DNA of 64,000 bases from Streptomyces sp. NBC_01260 (lineage in GTDB: Bacteria; Actinomycetota; Actinomycetes; Streptomycetales; Streptomycetaceae): contig NZ_CP108464.1 in assembly GCF_036226405.1 (NCBI RefSeq), forward strand, positions 7,192,001-7,256,000, given 5' to 3'. Below the pieces are notes generated by a model. The model was not told the origin of the DNA. It did no database searches and saw only the letters and a program-made list of their open reading frames with translations. The translations under genes and the position numbers were made by a program. Position 1 is the first letter of the stretch; every line of letters begins with the position of its first letter. Positions 38,662 through 48,500 of this stretch are shown one piece after another.

Positions 38662-39687
38662 GTGTCTGCAATGTCGGCGGGCCGGTCCGCCCTGCGGATG
38701 GGGCCCGCGGAGCTGGTGCAGGCGGCGGCCATGGCCCGCCGCTTCTACCTCGAGGGCAAATCCAAGATCCAGATCGCCGAGGAGTTCGGCGTCAGCCGCT
38801 TCAAGGTCGCCAGGGTCCTGGAGACGGCGCTGGAACGCGACCTCGTACGGATCGAGATCCGGGTCCCCGCCGAGCTGGACGCCGAGCGCTCCGACGCGCT
38901 CCGCGCCCGCTACGGGCTGCGCCACGCCGTCGTGGTCGAATCCCCGGCCGAGGAGCAGGACGACGCCGCCGACCCGGAGAACCTGGGCGAGGTCGCGGCC
39001 GATCTGCTCGGCGAACTGGTGAACGAGGGCGATGTGCTCGGGCTGGCCTGGGGCCGGTCCACCATCCACATGGCGGCGGCCCTGGACCGGCTCCCGCCGT
39101 GCACGGTCGTGCAGCTCACCGGGGTGTACGACGCGGGGACCGCCGAGCGCGGCTCGGTCGAGGCGGTCCGGCGGGCCGCACAGGTGTCCGGCGGCGAGGC
39201 CCACCCGATCTACGCGCCGATGCTGCTGCCCGACCCGGCCACGGCCGCCGCGCTGCGCCACCAGACCGGGATCGCCCGCGCCTTCGACTACTTCGACAAG
39301 GTGACGGTCGCGGCGGTGTCCATCGGCTCCTGGGAGCCCGGCATCTCCACGGTCCACGACATGCTGTCCGACGAGGAGCGGGCGCACTACGCCTCGCTCG
39401 GCGTCGCCGCCGAGATGTCGGCGCACCTCTTCGACTCGGAGGGCCGGCGGGTCGGCCGGGACCTCGGCGAGCGCTGCATCACGGTCGAGGCGGACCGGCT
39501 GCGCCGGATTCCCGAGGTGGTGGCGATCGCGGGCGGCCAGCGCAAGGCCGCGGCGATCGGAGCGGTGCTGCGGTCCGGGCTGGTCACCAGCCTGGTGACG
39601 GACACCGCGGCGGCCGACTACCTGCTGACCGACTCGGCCGCACCGCGCAGGCCCGCGCTGGAGCGGTCCGACCCGGACGGGGAGTGA
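38662..39687 (+). CDS. SorC-family sugar-binding transcriptional regulator
   Basis: A 341-residue DeoR/SorC-type regulator. An N-terminal helix-turn-helix (KSKIQIAEEFGVSRFKVARV) precedes a large sugar-phosphate-binding domain (LGLAWGRSTIHMAA, VTVAAVSIGSWEPG). GTG 38662 is preferred to GTG 38638 because AGGAG at 38651-38655 sits 6 bases upstream. It follows rpe in the same direction after 155 bases, hinting at a sugar-phosphate effector from the pentose pathway; targets are unknown. Confidence 0.88.
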   Translation: MSAMSAGRSALRMGPAELVQAAAMARRFYLEGKSKIQIAEEFGVSRFKVARVLETALERDLVRIEIRVPAELDAERSDALRARYGLRHAVVVESPAEEQDDAADPENLGEVAADLLGELVNEGDVLGLAWGRSTIHMAAALDRLPPCTVVQLTGVYDAGTAERGSVEAVRRAAQVSGGEAHPIYAPMLLPDPATAAALRHQTGIARAFDYFDKVTVAAVSIGSWEPGISTVHDMLSDEERAHYASLGVAAEMSAHLFDSEGRRVGRDLGERCITVEADRLRRIPEVVAIAGGQRKAAAIGAVLRSGLVTSLVTDTAAADYLLTDSAAPRRPALERSDPDGE

Positions 39688-39690
39688 GCG

Positions 39691-39741
39691 AAGGACGCAG
39701 GGGGTGCGGGCGGTGTCACCGCCCGCACCCCCTGCGTCCTT
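39691..39741. terminator. Perfect 23-bp bidirectional terminator
   Basis: Arms 39691-39713 and 39719-39741 are perfectly complementary with a TGTCA loop, between the convergent SorC regulator and terpene synthase. AAGGACGCAGGGGGTGCGGG begins the left arm. Confidence 0.92.
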
Positions 39742-39758
39742 GATGTTTCAGGCCCGGG

Positions 39759-40826
39759 TCAGCTCTGCCGGACGCCCAGGACTGTCGCCTCCAGATACTG
39801 CTCCGGCTCCTTGTACTGGCTGACGTCGGCCGGGTTGTACCGCGGGGTCTGCCGGGACCAGTCGAGATTGCCGCGCATCCAGCTCCGCATCCCGTCCAGA
39901 TACGGCTTCAGCATCCAGTTGAGCTGCGGATACGCGGTGAGCAGCTCGGCCTCCGCGGCGAGGAAGCGCTCGGTCTCGGCGGCGATCTCCGCGCAGACGT
40001 GGTCGAGCGACTGCTGCTTGCCGTACCCGCGGTGGTGCCGGACCAGATGGACGAGATTGTGGATCTCGCCGAGGACCTGCTCCTTCTCGTACGAGTACAC
40101 GTCATTGGCCCAGCACACGACGTTGCACGAGGCCTCCAGCGCGATGATGAACCGGGGATCGTTGTGGATCGACTCGGGAGCCTCGATGCCGGCCACGATC
40201 TCTATCAGGTCCATGCAGACATGTATCGCACCGGTGTGCCGGCGCTTCTCGATGTACGTCGCCTCGGGCGGGACCACGCCGTCGGCCCGGTTCCCGGCCT
40301 CCCAGGTGGTGGCGGTCGTGAGGTACTTCATCAGGTGATAGGTGAAGCGGCGCCGCCACTGCGGTGCGGCGGCCGGCACCGTGCGTTCCCACAGATCGAC
40401 GAGGGCGACGACAGCGGCCGGCAGCTCCTCGTCCGCCGGTGTGCCGCTGCCGTCGACCACGCACCGCATCAGCTCGACCACGCTCCGCACCCGGTCCGGC
40501 CTGCGGCCGAGATGGCCGTCGTCCAGCTGGTCGTCGACGAGAAACAGCCAGACGAACCAGTCGGCGACAAGGTCCAGATTCTTACTGTCGGCGGTCGGGT
40601 ACACCATGCCTACGAAGGCCCCGAAGTCCGCCTGCTCGAAGCGTTCCCTGGCTGAATCCCGGTGTACCAGGCCGGTGTTGCGGGTCCAGCTGTCGAGATG
40701 TGCCCTTACGTGCCCGACGTGCGGGTTCGTGCGCTGGGGGAACGGGCAGTAGATGTCCGGCAGTTCGCTCTCCACGGGCGGGTCGTGATCCTCTCCGGTC
40801 GTGCGTATGACGGAAGTTGTGACCAA
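39759..40826 (-). CDS. Class I terpene synthase (probable sesquiterpene cyclase)
   Basis: Ionises a prenyl diphosphate, probably farnesyl diphosphate, and cyclises it. It is about 355 residues. The N-terminus YCPFPQRTNPHVGHVRAHL resembles pentalenene-type synthases. The metal motif is DDQLDD (98-103), the NSE motif is NDVYSYEKE (241-249), and the C-terminal RY pair lies in SRQTPRY. The chosen TTG start (40826) has GGAGGA 9 bases upstream. An ATG at 40874 and a GTG at 40775 are alternatives; codon use becomes typical only near the latter. No prenyltransferase, P450 or second terpene gene is adjacent. Product not predictable from sequence alone. Confidence 0.88.
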   Translation of the reverse strand: MVTTSVIRTTGEDHDPPVESELPDIYCPFPQRTNPHVGHVRAHLDSWTRNTGLVHRDSARERFEQADFGAFVGMVYPTADSKNLDLVADWFVWLFLVDDQLDDGHLGRRPDRVRSVVELMRCVVDGSGTPADEELPAAVVALVDLWERTVPAAAPQWRRRFTYHLMKYLTTATTWEAGNRADGVVPPEATYIEKRRHTGAIHVCMDLIEIVAGIEAPESIHNDPRFIIALEASCNVVCWANDVYSYEKEQVLGEIHNLVHLVRHHRGYGKQQSLDHVCAEIAAETERFLAAEAELLTAYPQLNWMLKPYLDGMRSWMRGNLDWSRQTPRYNPADVSQYKEPEQYLEATVLGVRQS

Positions 40827-40916
40827 TCCGCCTGTTCCTCCGGGGCGTGTTACTGACCCGCGGGACCTGCGCATTTGAAGCTACCTGACCCCTTGTCACC
40901 AGGTCCAGGGATGCTG

Positions 40917-40934
40917 ATCCCGAATGATCGGGAT
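40917..40934. promoter_or_regulatory. Palindrome between terpene synthase and guaB1
   Basis: ATCCCGA-ATGA-TCGGGAT is a perfect 7-bp inverted repeat in the divergent promoter region, 91 bases from the terpene synthase start and about 150 from guaB1. Candidate operator. Confidence 0.4.
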
Positions 40935-40947
40935 GCCGTGCAGGTAG

Positions 40948-42549
<1,602 letters not shown>

Positions 42550-42567
42550 TCCCGCGCACCGCACCAT

Positions 42568-42606
42568 CCGTGCCCCTTCAGGCCGTTCGCGCCGGAAGGG
42601 GCACGG
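42568..42606 (+). terminator. guaB1 terminator
   Basis: CCGTGCCCCTTC (42568-42579) pairs with GAAGGGGCACGG (42595-42606), with an inner GGC/GCC, 18 bases after the stop. Confidence 0.82.
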
Positions 42607-42696
42607 GCGTTCCGAGGGAGCTCAGGGGCCCTTTCGGAGGGCTCGCGCGGGCCGTTTCGGATGTCCGGATCCGGGTGCCTGAGAACGCTTTCACGC

Positions 42697-42715
42697 TTTC
42701 CAACTCAGTTGAAAA
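42697..42715. promoter_or_regulatory. Candidate operator upstream of aldehyde dehydrogenase
   Basis: TTTCCAACT-C-AGTTGAAAA, an inverted repeat matching at 8 of 9 positions per arm, in an unusually AT-rich patch 53 bases before the aldehyde dehydrogenase start. The neighbouring Lrp/AsnC protein or another regulator could bind here. Confidence 0.5.
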
Positions 42716-42768
42716 TTAAGTAACATGAACCCCAATCAGCTGCCCGCCTCTCTGCGGTAAGGGATCTC

Positions 42769-44226
42769 ATGTCCTTCTTCACTGACCTGGCCCATCAGTA
42801 CATCGACGGCGAGTGGAGGCCGGGCAAGGGGTCCTGGGACATCATCGACTTCAACCCCTTCGACGGGGAGAAGCTCGCCTCGATCACGGTCGCCACGGCC
42901 GACGAGGTGGACCAGGCGTACCGGGCGGCCGAGACCGCTCAGCAGGCCTGGGGCGACACCAACGCCTACGCCCGGCGCACCGTGCTGGAGAAGGCGCTGC
43001 GGATCGTCGAGGACCGCGAGGCCGAGATCGGTGACGCGATCGTCGCGGAGCTCGGTGGCACACGGCTGAAGGCCGCCTTCGAGCTGCATCTGGCCAAGGA
43101 GTTCCTGCGCGAGTCGATCCAGCTCGCGCTGCGGTCCACCGGGCAGATCCTGCCCTCGCCGACCGAGGGCAAGGAGAACCGGGTCTACCGCGTGCCCGTC
43201 GGCGTGGTGGGTGTCATCAGCCCGTTCAACTTCCCCTTCCTGCTGTCGCTGAAGTCGGTCGCCCCCGCGCTGGCACTCGGCAACGCCGTGGTGCTCAAGC
43301 CGCACCAGAACACGCCGGTCTGCGGCGGCACCCTGGTGGCGAAGGTGTTCGAGGACGCGGGGCTGCCCGCCGGACTCCTGAACGTGGTGGTCACCGACAT
43401 CGCCGAGATCGGTGACGCGCTGCTGGAGCACCCCGTTCCGCAGGTCATCTCCTTCACCGGCTCGGACAAGGTCGGGCGGCACGTCGCGACCGTGTGCGCG
43501 GCGAACCTCAAGCGTTCCGTGCTCGAACTCGGCGGCAACAGCGCGCTCATCGTGCTCGACGACGCCGATGTGGACTACGCGGTCGACGCCGCGGTGTTCA
43601 GCCGCTACGTGCACCAGGGGCAGGTCTGCATGGCCGCCAACCGGATTCTGGTCGACCGTTCGGTGGAGCAGGAGTTCACCGAGAAGTTCGTCGCCAAGGT
43701 CGCCTCGCTGCGCGTCGGCGACCCGGCCGACCCGGCGACCCAGATCGGTCCGCTGATCAACTCCACCCAGGCCGAGGCGATCGCCGCGCTCGTCGACCAG
43801 ACCGTGGAGGCCGGTGCGACCGCACTGCTGCACGGGCGGGCCGACGGCAACCTCGTCAGCCCCTCCGTGCTGACCGGCCTGGCGGCCGACTCGCCGGTGC
43901 TGTCCCAGGAGATCTTCGGCCCGGTCGCGCTCCTCGTGCCGTTCGACGGCGAGGACGAGGCCATCCGGATCGCCAACGACACCCCGTACGGGCTGAGCGG
44001 CGCGGTGCACACCGGCAACGTCGAGCGCGGTGTCCGGGTCGGGCAGCGAATCCGCACCGGCATGATCCACATCAACGACGGCACCGTCCACGACGAGCCG
44101 ATCGTTCCCTTCGGCGGCGAGAAGAGCTCCGGCCTCGGGCGGCTGAACGGCGACTCGATGCTCGACGCCTTCACCACCCAGAAGTGGATCTCCGTGCAGC
44201 ACGGGCGCTCGCAGTTCCCGTTCTGA
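42769..44226 (+). CDS. Aldehyde dehydrogenase (benzaldehyde/vanillin dehydrogenase-like)
   Basis: Oxidises an aldehyde to the acid with NAD(P). It is 485 residues with the cofactor motif FTGSDKVG, the general base glutamate in VLELGGNSALIV, and nucleophile C287 in HQGQVCMAANRILVD. The HQGQVCMAANR form resembles benzaldehyde/vanillin dehydrogenases more than succinate-semialdehyde dehydrogenases. ATG 42769 follows TAAGGGA. It lies upstream of an Lrp regulator and davAB in the same direction; whether it serves the lysine pathway is unproven. Confidence 0.92.
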   Translation: MSFFTDLAHQYIDGEWRPGKGSWDIIDFNPFDGEKLASITVATADEVDQAYRAAETAQQAWGDTNAYARRTVLEKALRIVEDREAEIGDAIVAELGGTRLKAAFELHLAKEFLRESIQLALRSTGQILPSPTEGKENRVYRVPVGVVGVISPFNFPFLLSLKSVAPALALGNAVVLKPHQNTPVCGGTLVAKVFEDAGLPAGLLNVVVTDIAEIGDALLEHPVPQVISFTGSDKVGRHVATVCAANLKRSVLELGGNSALIVLDDADVDYAVDAAVFSRYVHQGQVCMAANRILVDRSVEQEFTEKFVAKVASLRVGDPADPATQIGPLINSTQAEAIAALVDQTVEAGATALLHGRADGNLVSPSVLTGLAADSPVLSQEIFGPVALLVPFDGEDEAIRIANDTPYGLSGAVHTGNVERGVRVGQRIRTGMIHINDGTVHDEPIVPFGGEKSSGLGRLNGDSMLDAFTTQKWISVQHGRSQFPF

Positions 44227-44364
44227 CCCCGTTCCACCTGCGGTGAGCGCGCCCTGCGGGGCGGGCCCGTGGTCTACTTCGGGGGCGGCACCGCCGCCCC
44301 CGAACCGGCCGTCGCCCTGGCCGTCACCCGGCCATCGCCATCGCAGAGAAGTGATCCGTACGAC

Positions 44365-44820
44365 GTGCGACTGAACGACCTCGACGAACGCATCGTCCAC
44401 GCCCTCGCCGAGGACGCCCGCCGCTCCTACGCCGACATCGGCTCGATCATCGGGCTGTCCGCGCCCGCGGTGAAGCGCCGGGTGGACAGGCTGCGCGCCG
44501 AGGGCGCGATCACCGGGTTCACCGTACGGGTGGATCCGGCGGCGCTCGGCTGGGAGACCGAGGGGTTCATCGAGATCTACTGCAGCCGCAACACCTCGCC
44601 GGAGTCGATCAAGCACGGTCTCGCCCGTTATCCCGAGGTCGCGTCCGCGTCCACGGTGACCGGGGACGCGGACGCGATCGTTCAGGTGTTCGCGGCTGAC
44701 ATGCGCCACTTCGAGCAGGTGCTGGAGCGGATCGCGGGCGAGCCGTACGTCGAGCGGACGAAGTCCGTGCTGGTGCTCTCGCCGCTGCTGCGGCGGTACT
44801 CGTCGGGGTCGCCGGGCTAA
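44365..44820 (+). CDS. Lrp/AsnC-family transcriptional regulator
   Basis: A 151-residue feast/famine regulator with an N-terminal winged helix (LDERIVHALAEDARRSYADI, then GLSAPAVKRRVDRLRAEGAI) and a C-terminal RAM ligand domain (GDADAIVQVFAADMRHFEQV). GTG 44365 gives the normal length; the frame is open to 44269 but with atypical sequence. It lies 138 bases after the aldehyde dehydrogenase stop and 214 bases before davA, so it probably controls one or both, with an amino acid such as lysine as ligand (inference). Confidence 0.9.
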   Translation: MRLNDLDERIVHALAEDARRSYADIGSIIGLSAPAVKRRVDRLRAEGAITGFTVRVDPAALGWETEGFIEIYCSRNTSPESIKHGLARYPEVASASTVTGDADAIVQVFAADMRHFEQVLERIAGEPYVERTKSVLVLSPLLRRYSSGSPG

Positions 44821-44895
44821 GGTGCCGCGCCGCAGCCGGATGCCGCGGGTCGGGACGGAGACCTGGGTCACCTTGTTGACCTGCGGGAACGCTGG

Positions 44896-44954
44896 GCGCA
44901 ATGAATCGTCGCCCGCGCCCGGTGGGGCGCAACGGATCGACGGTCGGTGCGCAA
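44896..44954 (+). promoter_or_regulatory. Three phased GCGCAA repeats upstream of davA
   Basis: GCGCAA at 44896, 44927 and 44949, that is 31 and 22 bp apart, close to three and two helical turns. The first two copies extend to GCGCAA(T/C)G(A/G)ATCG(T/A)CG and the third to GCGCAACGGTCG. Same-face repeats are typical of Lrp/AsnC binding arrays, so the adjacent regulator is the obvious candidate. Confidence 0.5.
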
Positions 44955-45034
44955 CGGTCGCGCCTTGTCCGGGGGCGATCGCGGACCGTACCGTCAATAC
45001 GTCCCCGCCCCGCCCGCACCGCCCGAGGTCTGCC

Positions 45035-45832
45035 ATGCCGCCGTTGCGCACCGCCCTGCTCCAGAGCTCCGGACATCCGGGCTCGGTGGCCCGGAACATC
45101 GAGGTGATCGAGGACGCCGCACGCCGCGCCGCCGCCGACGGGGCCCGGCTGCTCGTCTGCCCCGAGATGTTCCTGACCGGGTACGCGATCGGGGACGACG
45201 TGCCCCGGCTGGCCGAGGCCGCCGACGGGCCCGCCGCGCAGGCCATCGCCGCGATCGCCGCCCGGCACGGGCTCGCCGTTCACTACGGCTACCCGGAGCG
45301 GGACGGCGACACCCTGTACAACGCCGCCCAGCTCATCGGGCCCGACGGCGCCGCGCTCGCGAACTACCGCAAGACCCATCTCTTCGGCGGCTTCGAGCAG
45401 CAGTGGTTCACCCCCGGCGAGCAGCCGGTCGTCCAGGCCGAGCTGGACGGCGTACGCATCGGGCTCATGATCTGCTACGACGTCGAGTTCCCGGAGAACG
45501 TGCGGGCGCACGCCCTCGCCGGCACCGATCTGCTGCTGGTGCCCACGGCATTGATGCACCCCTTCCCGTTCGTCGCAGAGTCCCTCGTCCCGGTCCGTGC
45601 CTTCGAGAACCAGCTGTACGTCGCCTACGCCAACCGGACCGGTCCGGAAGGCGAGTTCGAGTTCGTCGGGCTGAGCTGCCTGGCCGGTCCCGACGGCACG
45701 GTCCGCACCCGTGCCGGACGCGGCGAGGAGCTCGTCCTCGGGGACGTCGACCCGGCCCTGCTGGCCGCGTCCCGGGCCGGCAACCCGTATCTGCTCGACC
45801 GCCGCCCAGGTCTGTACGGCTCCCTCGTCTGA
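45035..45832 (+). CDS. davA: Carbon-nitrogen hydrolase, probable 5-aminovaleramide amidase
   Basis: Nitrilase-superfamily amidase, 265 residues, with the triad E44 (VCPEMFLTGY), K113 (NYRKTHLFGG) and C147 (MICYDVEFPE). From memory it is close to Pseudomonas DavA (shared LLVCPEMFLTGY, RLAEAADGPAA, NYRKTHLFG, ICYD-EFPEN), which hydrolyses 5-aminovaleramide to 5-aminovalerate. The neighbouring davB-like gene supports this. ATG 45035 has GAGG 6 bases upstream; longer frames (to 44822) run through the repeat region. Other aliphatic amides remain possible. Confidence 0.85.
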   Translation: MPPLRTALLQSSGHPGSVARNIEVIEDAARRAAADGARLLVCPEMFLTGYAIGDDVPRLAEAADGPAAQAIAAIAARHGLAVHYGYPERDGDTLYNAAQLIGPDGAALANYRKTHLFGGFEQQWFTPGEQPVVQAELDGVRIGLMICYDVEFPENVRAHALAGTDLLLVPTALMHPFPFVAESLVPVRAFENQLYVAYANRTGPEGEFEFVGLSCLAGPDGTVRTRAGRGEELVLGDVDPALLAASRAGNPYLLDRRPGLYGSLV

Positions 45833-45879
45833 GCCCGCCGCTCCGCTCACTCACTCTTCCCGCAAGGAGTCCGTACCCC

Positions 45880-47595
45880 ATGACGTCCACGGTGCCCACC
45901 GCCGTCCAGCACACCGAGGCAGCCCCGCCGATCACCATGTTCGGGCCGGACTTCCCGTACGCGTACGACGACTTCCTCGCACACCCCGCCGGACTCGGAC
46001 AGATACCGGCGACCGAGCACGGCAGCGAGGTCGCGGTCATCGGCGGGGGGCTCTCCGGGATCATCACCGCCTACGAGCTGATGAAGATGGGGCTCAGGCC
46101 CGTCCTCTACGAGGCCGACCGGATCGGCGGACGGCTGCGTACGGTCGAGTTCGACGGCTGCACGGTGGACGGGCAGCCGCTCACCGCCGAGATGGGCGCG
46201 ATGCGCTTCCCGCCGTCCTCGACCGCGCTCCAGCACTACATCGACCTGGTCGGGCTGGAGACGAAGCCGTTCCCCAACCCGCTCTCCCCGGTCACCCCGT
46301 CGACCGTCGTCGACCTGAAGGGCGCGTCGCACTACGCCCGGACGATCGACGACCTTCCGCAGATCTACCGGGACGTGATGGACGCCTGGAACAGCTGCCT
46401 GGAGGAGGGCGCCGACTTCTCCGACATGAACCGGGCGATGCGCGAGCGCGATGTGCCGCGGATCCGGGAGATCTGGGCCCGGCTCGTCGAGAAGCTCGAC
46501 AACCAGACGTTCTATGGCTTCCTCTGCGACTCGGAGGCCTTCAAGTCCTTCCGGCACCGCGAGATCTTCGGCCAGGTCGGCTTCGGCACCGGCGGCTGGG
46601 ACACCGACTTCCCCAACTCCATCCTGGAGATCCTGCGCGTCGTCTACACCGAGGCGGACGACCACCACCGCTCCATCGTGGGCGGCAGCCAGCAGCTTCC
46701 GCTGCGCCTGTGGGAACGCGAGCCGCAGAAGATCATCCACTGGCCGCTCGGCACCTCGCTGGCCTCGCTGCACGACGGGGAGCCGCGTCCCGCGGTGACC
46801 CGGCTGAACCGCACCGCCGGGAACCGGATCACCGTCACCGACGCCTCCGGTGACATCCGCACCTTCCGCGCGGCCGTCTTCACCGGGCAGTCCTGGCTGC
46901 TGCTCTCCAAGATCGCCTGCGACGACGCGCTCTTCCCGATCGACCACTGGACGGCGATGGAGCGCACCCACTACATGGAGTCCTCCAAGCTGTTCGTCCC
47001 CGTCGACCGGCCGTTCTGGCTGGACGGGGCCGTCGACGGCAACGGGGAGCCCACCGGCCGCGACACCATGTCGATGACGCTCACCGACCGGATGACGCGC
47101 GGCACCTACCTCCTGGACGACGGCCCGGACAAGCCGGCCAGCATCTGCCTCTCGTACACCTGGTGCGACGACAGCCTGAAGTGGCTGCCGCTCTCGGCGA
47201 CCGAGCGCATGGACGTGATGCTCAAGTCGCTCGGCGAGATCTACCCGGGCGTCGACATCAGGAAGCACATCATCGGCAATCCGGTGACGGTCTCCTGGGA
47301 GAACGAGCCCTTCTTCATGGGTGCGTTCAAGGCCAATCTGCCCGGCCACTACCGCTACCAGCGGCGGCTGTTCACCCACTTCATGCAGGACCGGCTGCCC
47401 GCCGACAAGCGGGGCCTGTTCCTGGCCGGCGACGACATCTCCTGGACGGCCGGCTGGGCCGAGGGGGCCGTGCAGACCGCGCTGAACGCCGTCTGGGGCG
47501 TGATGACCCAGTTCGGCGGTGCGACCGACGCGGCCAACCCCGGCCCCGGCGACGTCTACGACGAGATCGCCCCGGTCGAACTCCCGGAGGACTGA
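45880..47595 (+). CDS. davB: Flavin-dependent amino acid monooxygenase, probable L-lysine 2-monooxygenase
   Basis: Oxidatively decarboxylates an L-amino acid to the one-carbon-shorter amide. It is 571 residues with the FAD motif VAVIGGGLSG (51-60) followed by YEADRIGGRL, EMGAMRFPPS (104-113), and a C-terminal GLFLAGDDISWTAGWAEGAV. Long stretches agree with Pseudomonas DavB as I remember it (GPDFP, HPAGLG-IP, FGQVGFGTGGWD-DFPNS, GHYRY, NPGPGDV). Tryptophan and phenylalanine 2-monooxygenases are relatives, so lysine specificity is inferred mainly from davA next door. ATG 45880 has AAGGAG at 45864-45869. The stop is 6 bases from the convergent FAH gene. Confidence 0.85.
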   Translation: MTSTVPTAVQHTEAAPPITMFGPDFPYAYDDFLAHPAGLGQIPATEHGSEVAVIGGGLSGIITAYELMKMGLRPVLYEADRIGGRLRTVEFDGCTVDGQPLTAEMGAMRFPPSSTALQHYIDLVGLETKPFPNPLSPVTPSTVVDLKGASHYARTIDDLPQIYRDVMDAWNSCLEEGADFSDMNRAMRERDVPRIREIWARLVEKLDNQTFYGFLCDSEAFKSFRHREIFGQVGFGTGGWDTDFPNSILEILRVVYTEADDHHRSIVGGSQQLPLRLWEREPQKIIHWPLGTSLASLHDGEPRPAVTRLNRTAGNRITVTDASGDIRTFRAAVFTGQSWLLLSKIACDDALFPIDHWTAMERTHYMESSKLFVPVDRPFWLDGAVDGNGEPTGRDTMSMTLTDRMTRGTYLLDDGPDKPASICLSYTWCDDSLKWLPLSATERMDVMLKSLGEIYPGVDIRKHIIGNPVTVSWENEPFFMGAFKANLPGHYRYQRRLFTHFMQDRLPADKRGLFLAGDDISWTAGWAEGAVQTALNAVWGVMTQFGGATDAANPGPGDVYDEIAPVELPED

Positions 47596-47601
47596 GCGGG
47601 A

Positions 47602-48450
47602 CTACGCGGGCCGGCAGACGCTGCGCTGCCGGCCCAGGCCGGAGATCTCGACCTCCATCACATCGTCCGGGCCCAGGTACGGGAAGCGACCGGACAGGGC
47701 CACCCCCTGGGGCGTACCCGTGTTGATGATGTCTCCGGGCTCCAGCACCAGGTACTGCGACAGATGGTGCACCAGATGCGCCACGCTGAAGATCATGTCC
47801 GCGGTGGAGGAGTCCTGCCGGGGCTCTCCGTTGACATGGCTGGTCAGCCTCAGCTGCTGCGGGTCACCGACCTCGTCGGCCGTCACCAGGACCGGGCCCA
47901 GCGGGTTGAACGTGGCGCAGCTCTTGCCCTTGGACCACTGGCCGCCGGACTCCTCCAGCTGGAAGGCGCGCTCGGAGACGTCGTTGCTCACCGCGTAGCC
48001 CGCGATGTGGGCGGCGGCGTCGGCGGGGGAGTCCAGGTAGGAGGCGCGGCGGCCGATGACGACGGCCAGCTCCACCTCCCAGTCGGTCTTCCTCGATCCG
48101 CGCGGGATGAGGACGTCGTCGTACGGGCCGACGACCGTGTTCGGGGACTTGTAGAACAGGATCGGCTGCTCGGGCGGCTCGGCCCCGGACTCCGCCGCGT
48201 GGGCGGCGTAGTTCTGTCCGATGCACAGGAGCGCGGAGGGCCGGGCCACCGGGGCACCGATCCGCTCGCCGGTGATGTCGGTCTCCGGGAGCTTCGGCTC
48301 GGCGGGGATCAGGTGCGGATTGCCGGCCAGCGCGGCGAGGAACGCGCCGTCGATGTCGTCGGTGATGCCCGACAGGTCGTAGTGGCGGCCCTCGGGGCAG
48401 ACGACGACCGGGCGCTCGTGGCCCGGCTCGCCTATGCGCATCAGTCGCAT
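47602..48450 (-). CDS. Fumarylacetoacetate hydrolase (FAH)-family protein
   Basis: FAH-fold hydrolase, 282 residues. The divalent metal site is formed by the E-x-E in TDWEVELAVVIG and a downstream acidic residue. Further family segments are CIGQNYAAHAAESGAEPP, YAVSNDVSERAFQ, WSKGKSCATFNPLGP and IINTGTPQGV. The family includes 2,4-diketo-3-deoxy-sugar-acid hydrolases and acylpyruvases. As the last gene of the leftward sugar-catabolic operon it may cleave a diketo acid to pyruvate and a hydroxy acid (inference). ATG 48450 has AGGAG 11-15 bases upstream. The davB terminator lies within its final codons. Confidence 0.9.
   Translation of the reverse strand: MRLMRIGEPGHERPVVVCPEGRHYDLSGITDDIDGAFLAALAGNPHLIPAEPKLPETDITGERIGAPVARPSALLCIGQNYAAHAAESGAEPPEQPILFYKSPNTVVGPYDDVLIPRGSRKTDWEVELAVVIGRRASYLDSPADAAAHIAGYAVSNDVSERAFQLEESGGQWSKGKSCATFNPLGPVLVTADEVGDPQQLRLTSHVNGEPRQDSSTADMIFSVAHLVHHLSQYLVLEPGDIINTGTPQGVALSGRFPYLGPDDVMEVEISGLGRQRSVCRPA
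47608..47635 (+). terminator. davB terminator inside the FAH gene end
   Basis: GGGCCGGCAG (47608-47617) pairs with CTGCCGGCCC (47626-47635) around an 8-base loop, 12 bases past the davB stop and overlapping the C-terminal codons of the convergent gene. Confidence 0.65.
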
Positions 48451-48500
48451 GAAGGGTGGATCTCCTGACGGGTACGGGGGTCGGTACGGGTACGGGGCGG

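Noticed and set aside
44947..45879. Long upstream extension of the davB frame
   Set aside because: Overlaps davA out of frame with Arg-rich sequence; ATG 45880 with AAGGAG is the natural start.
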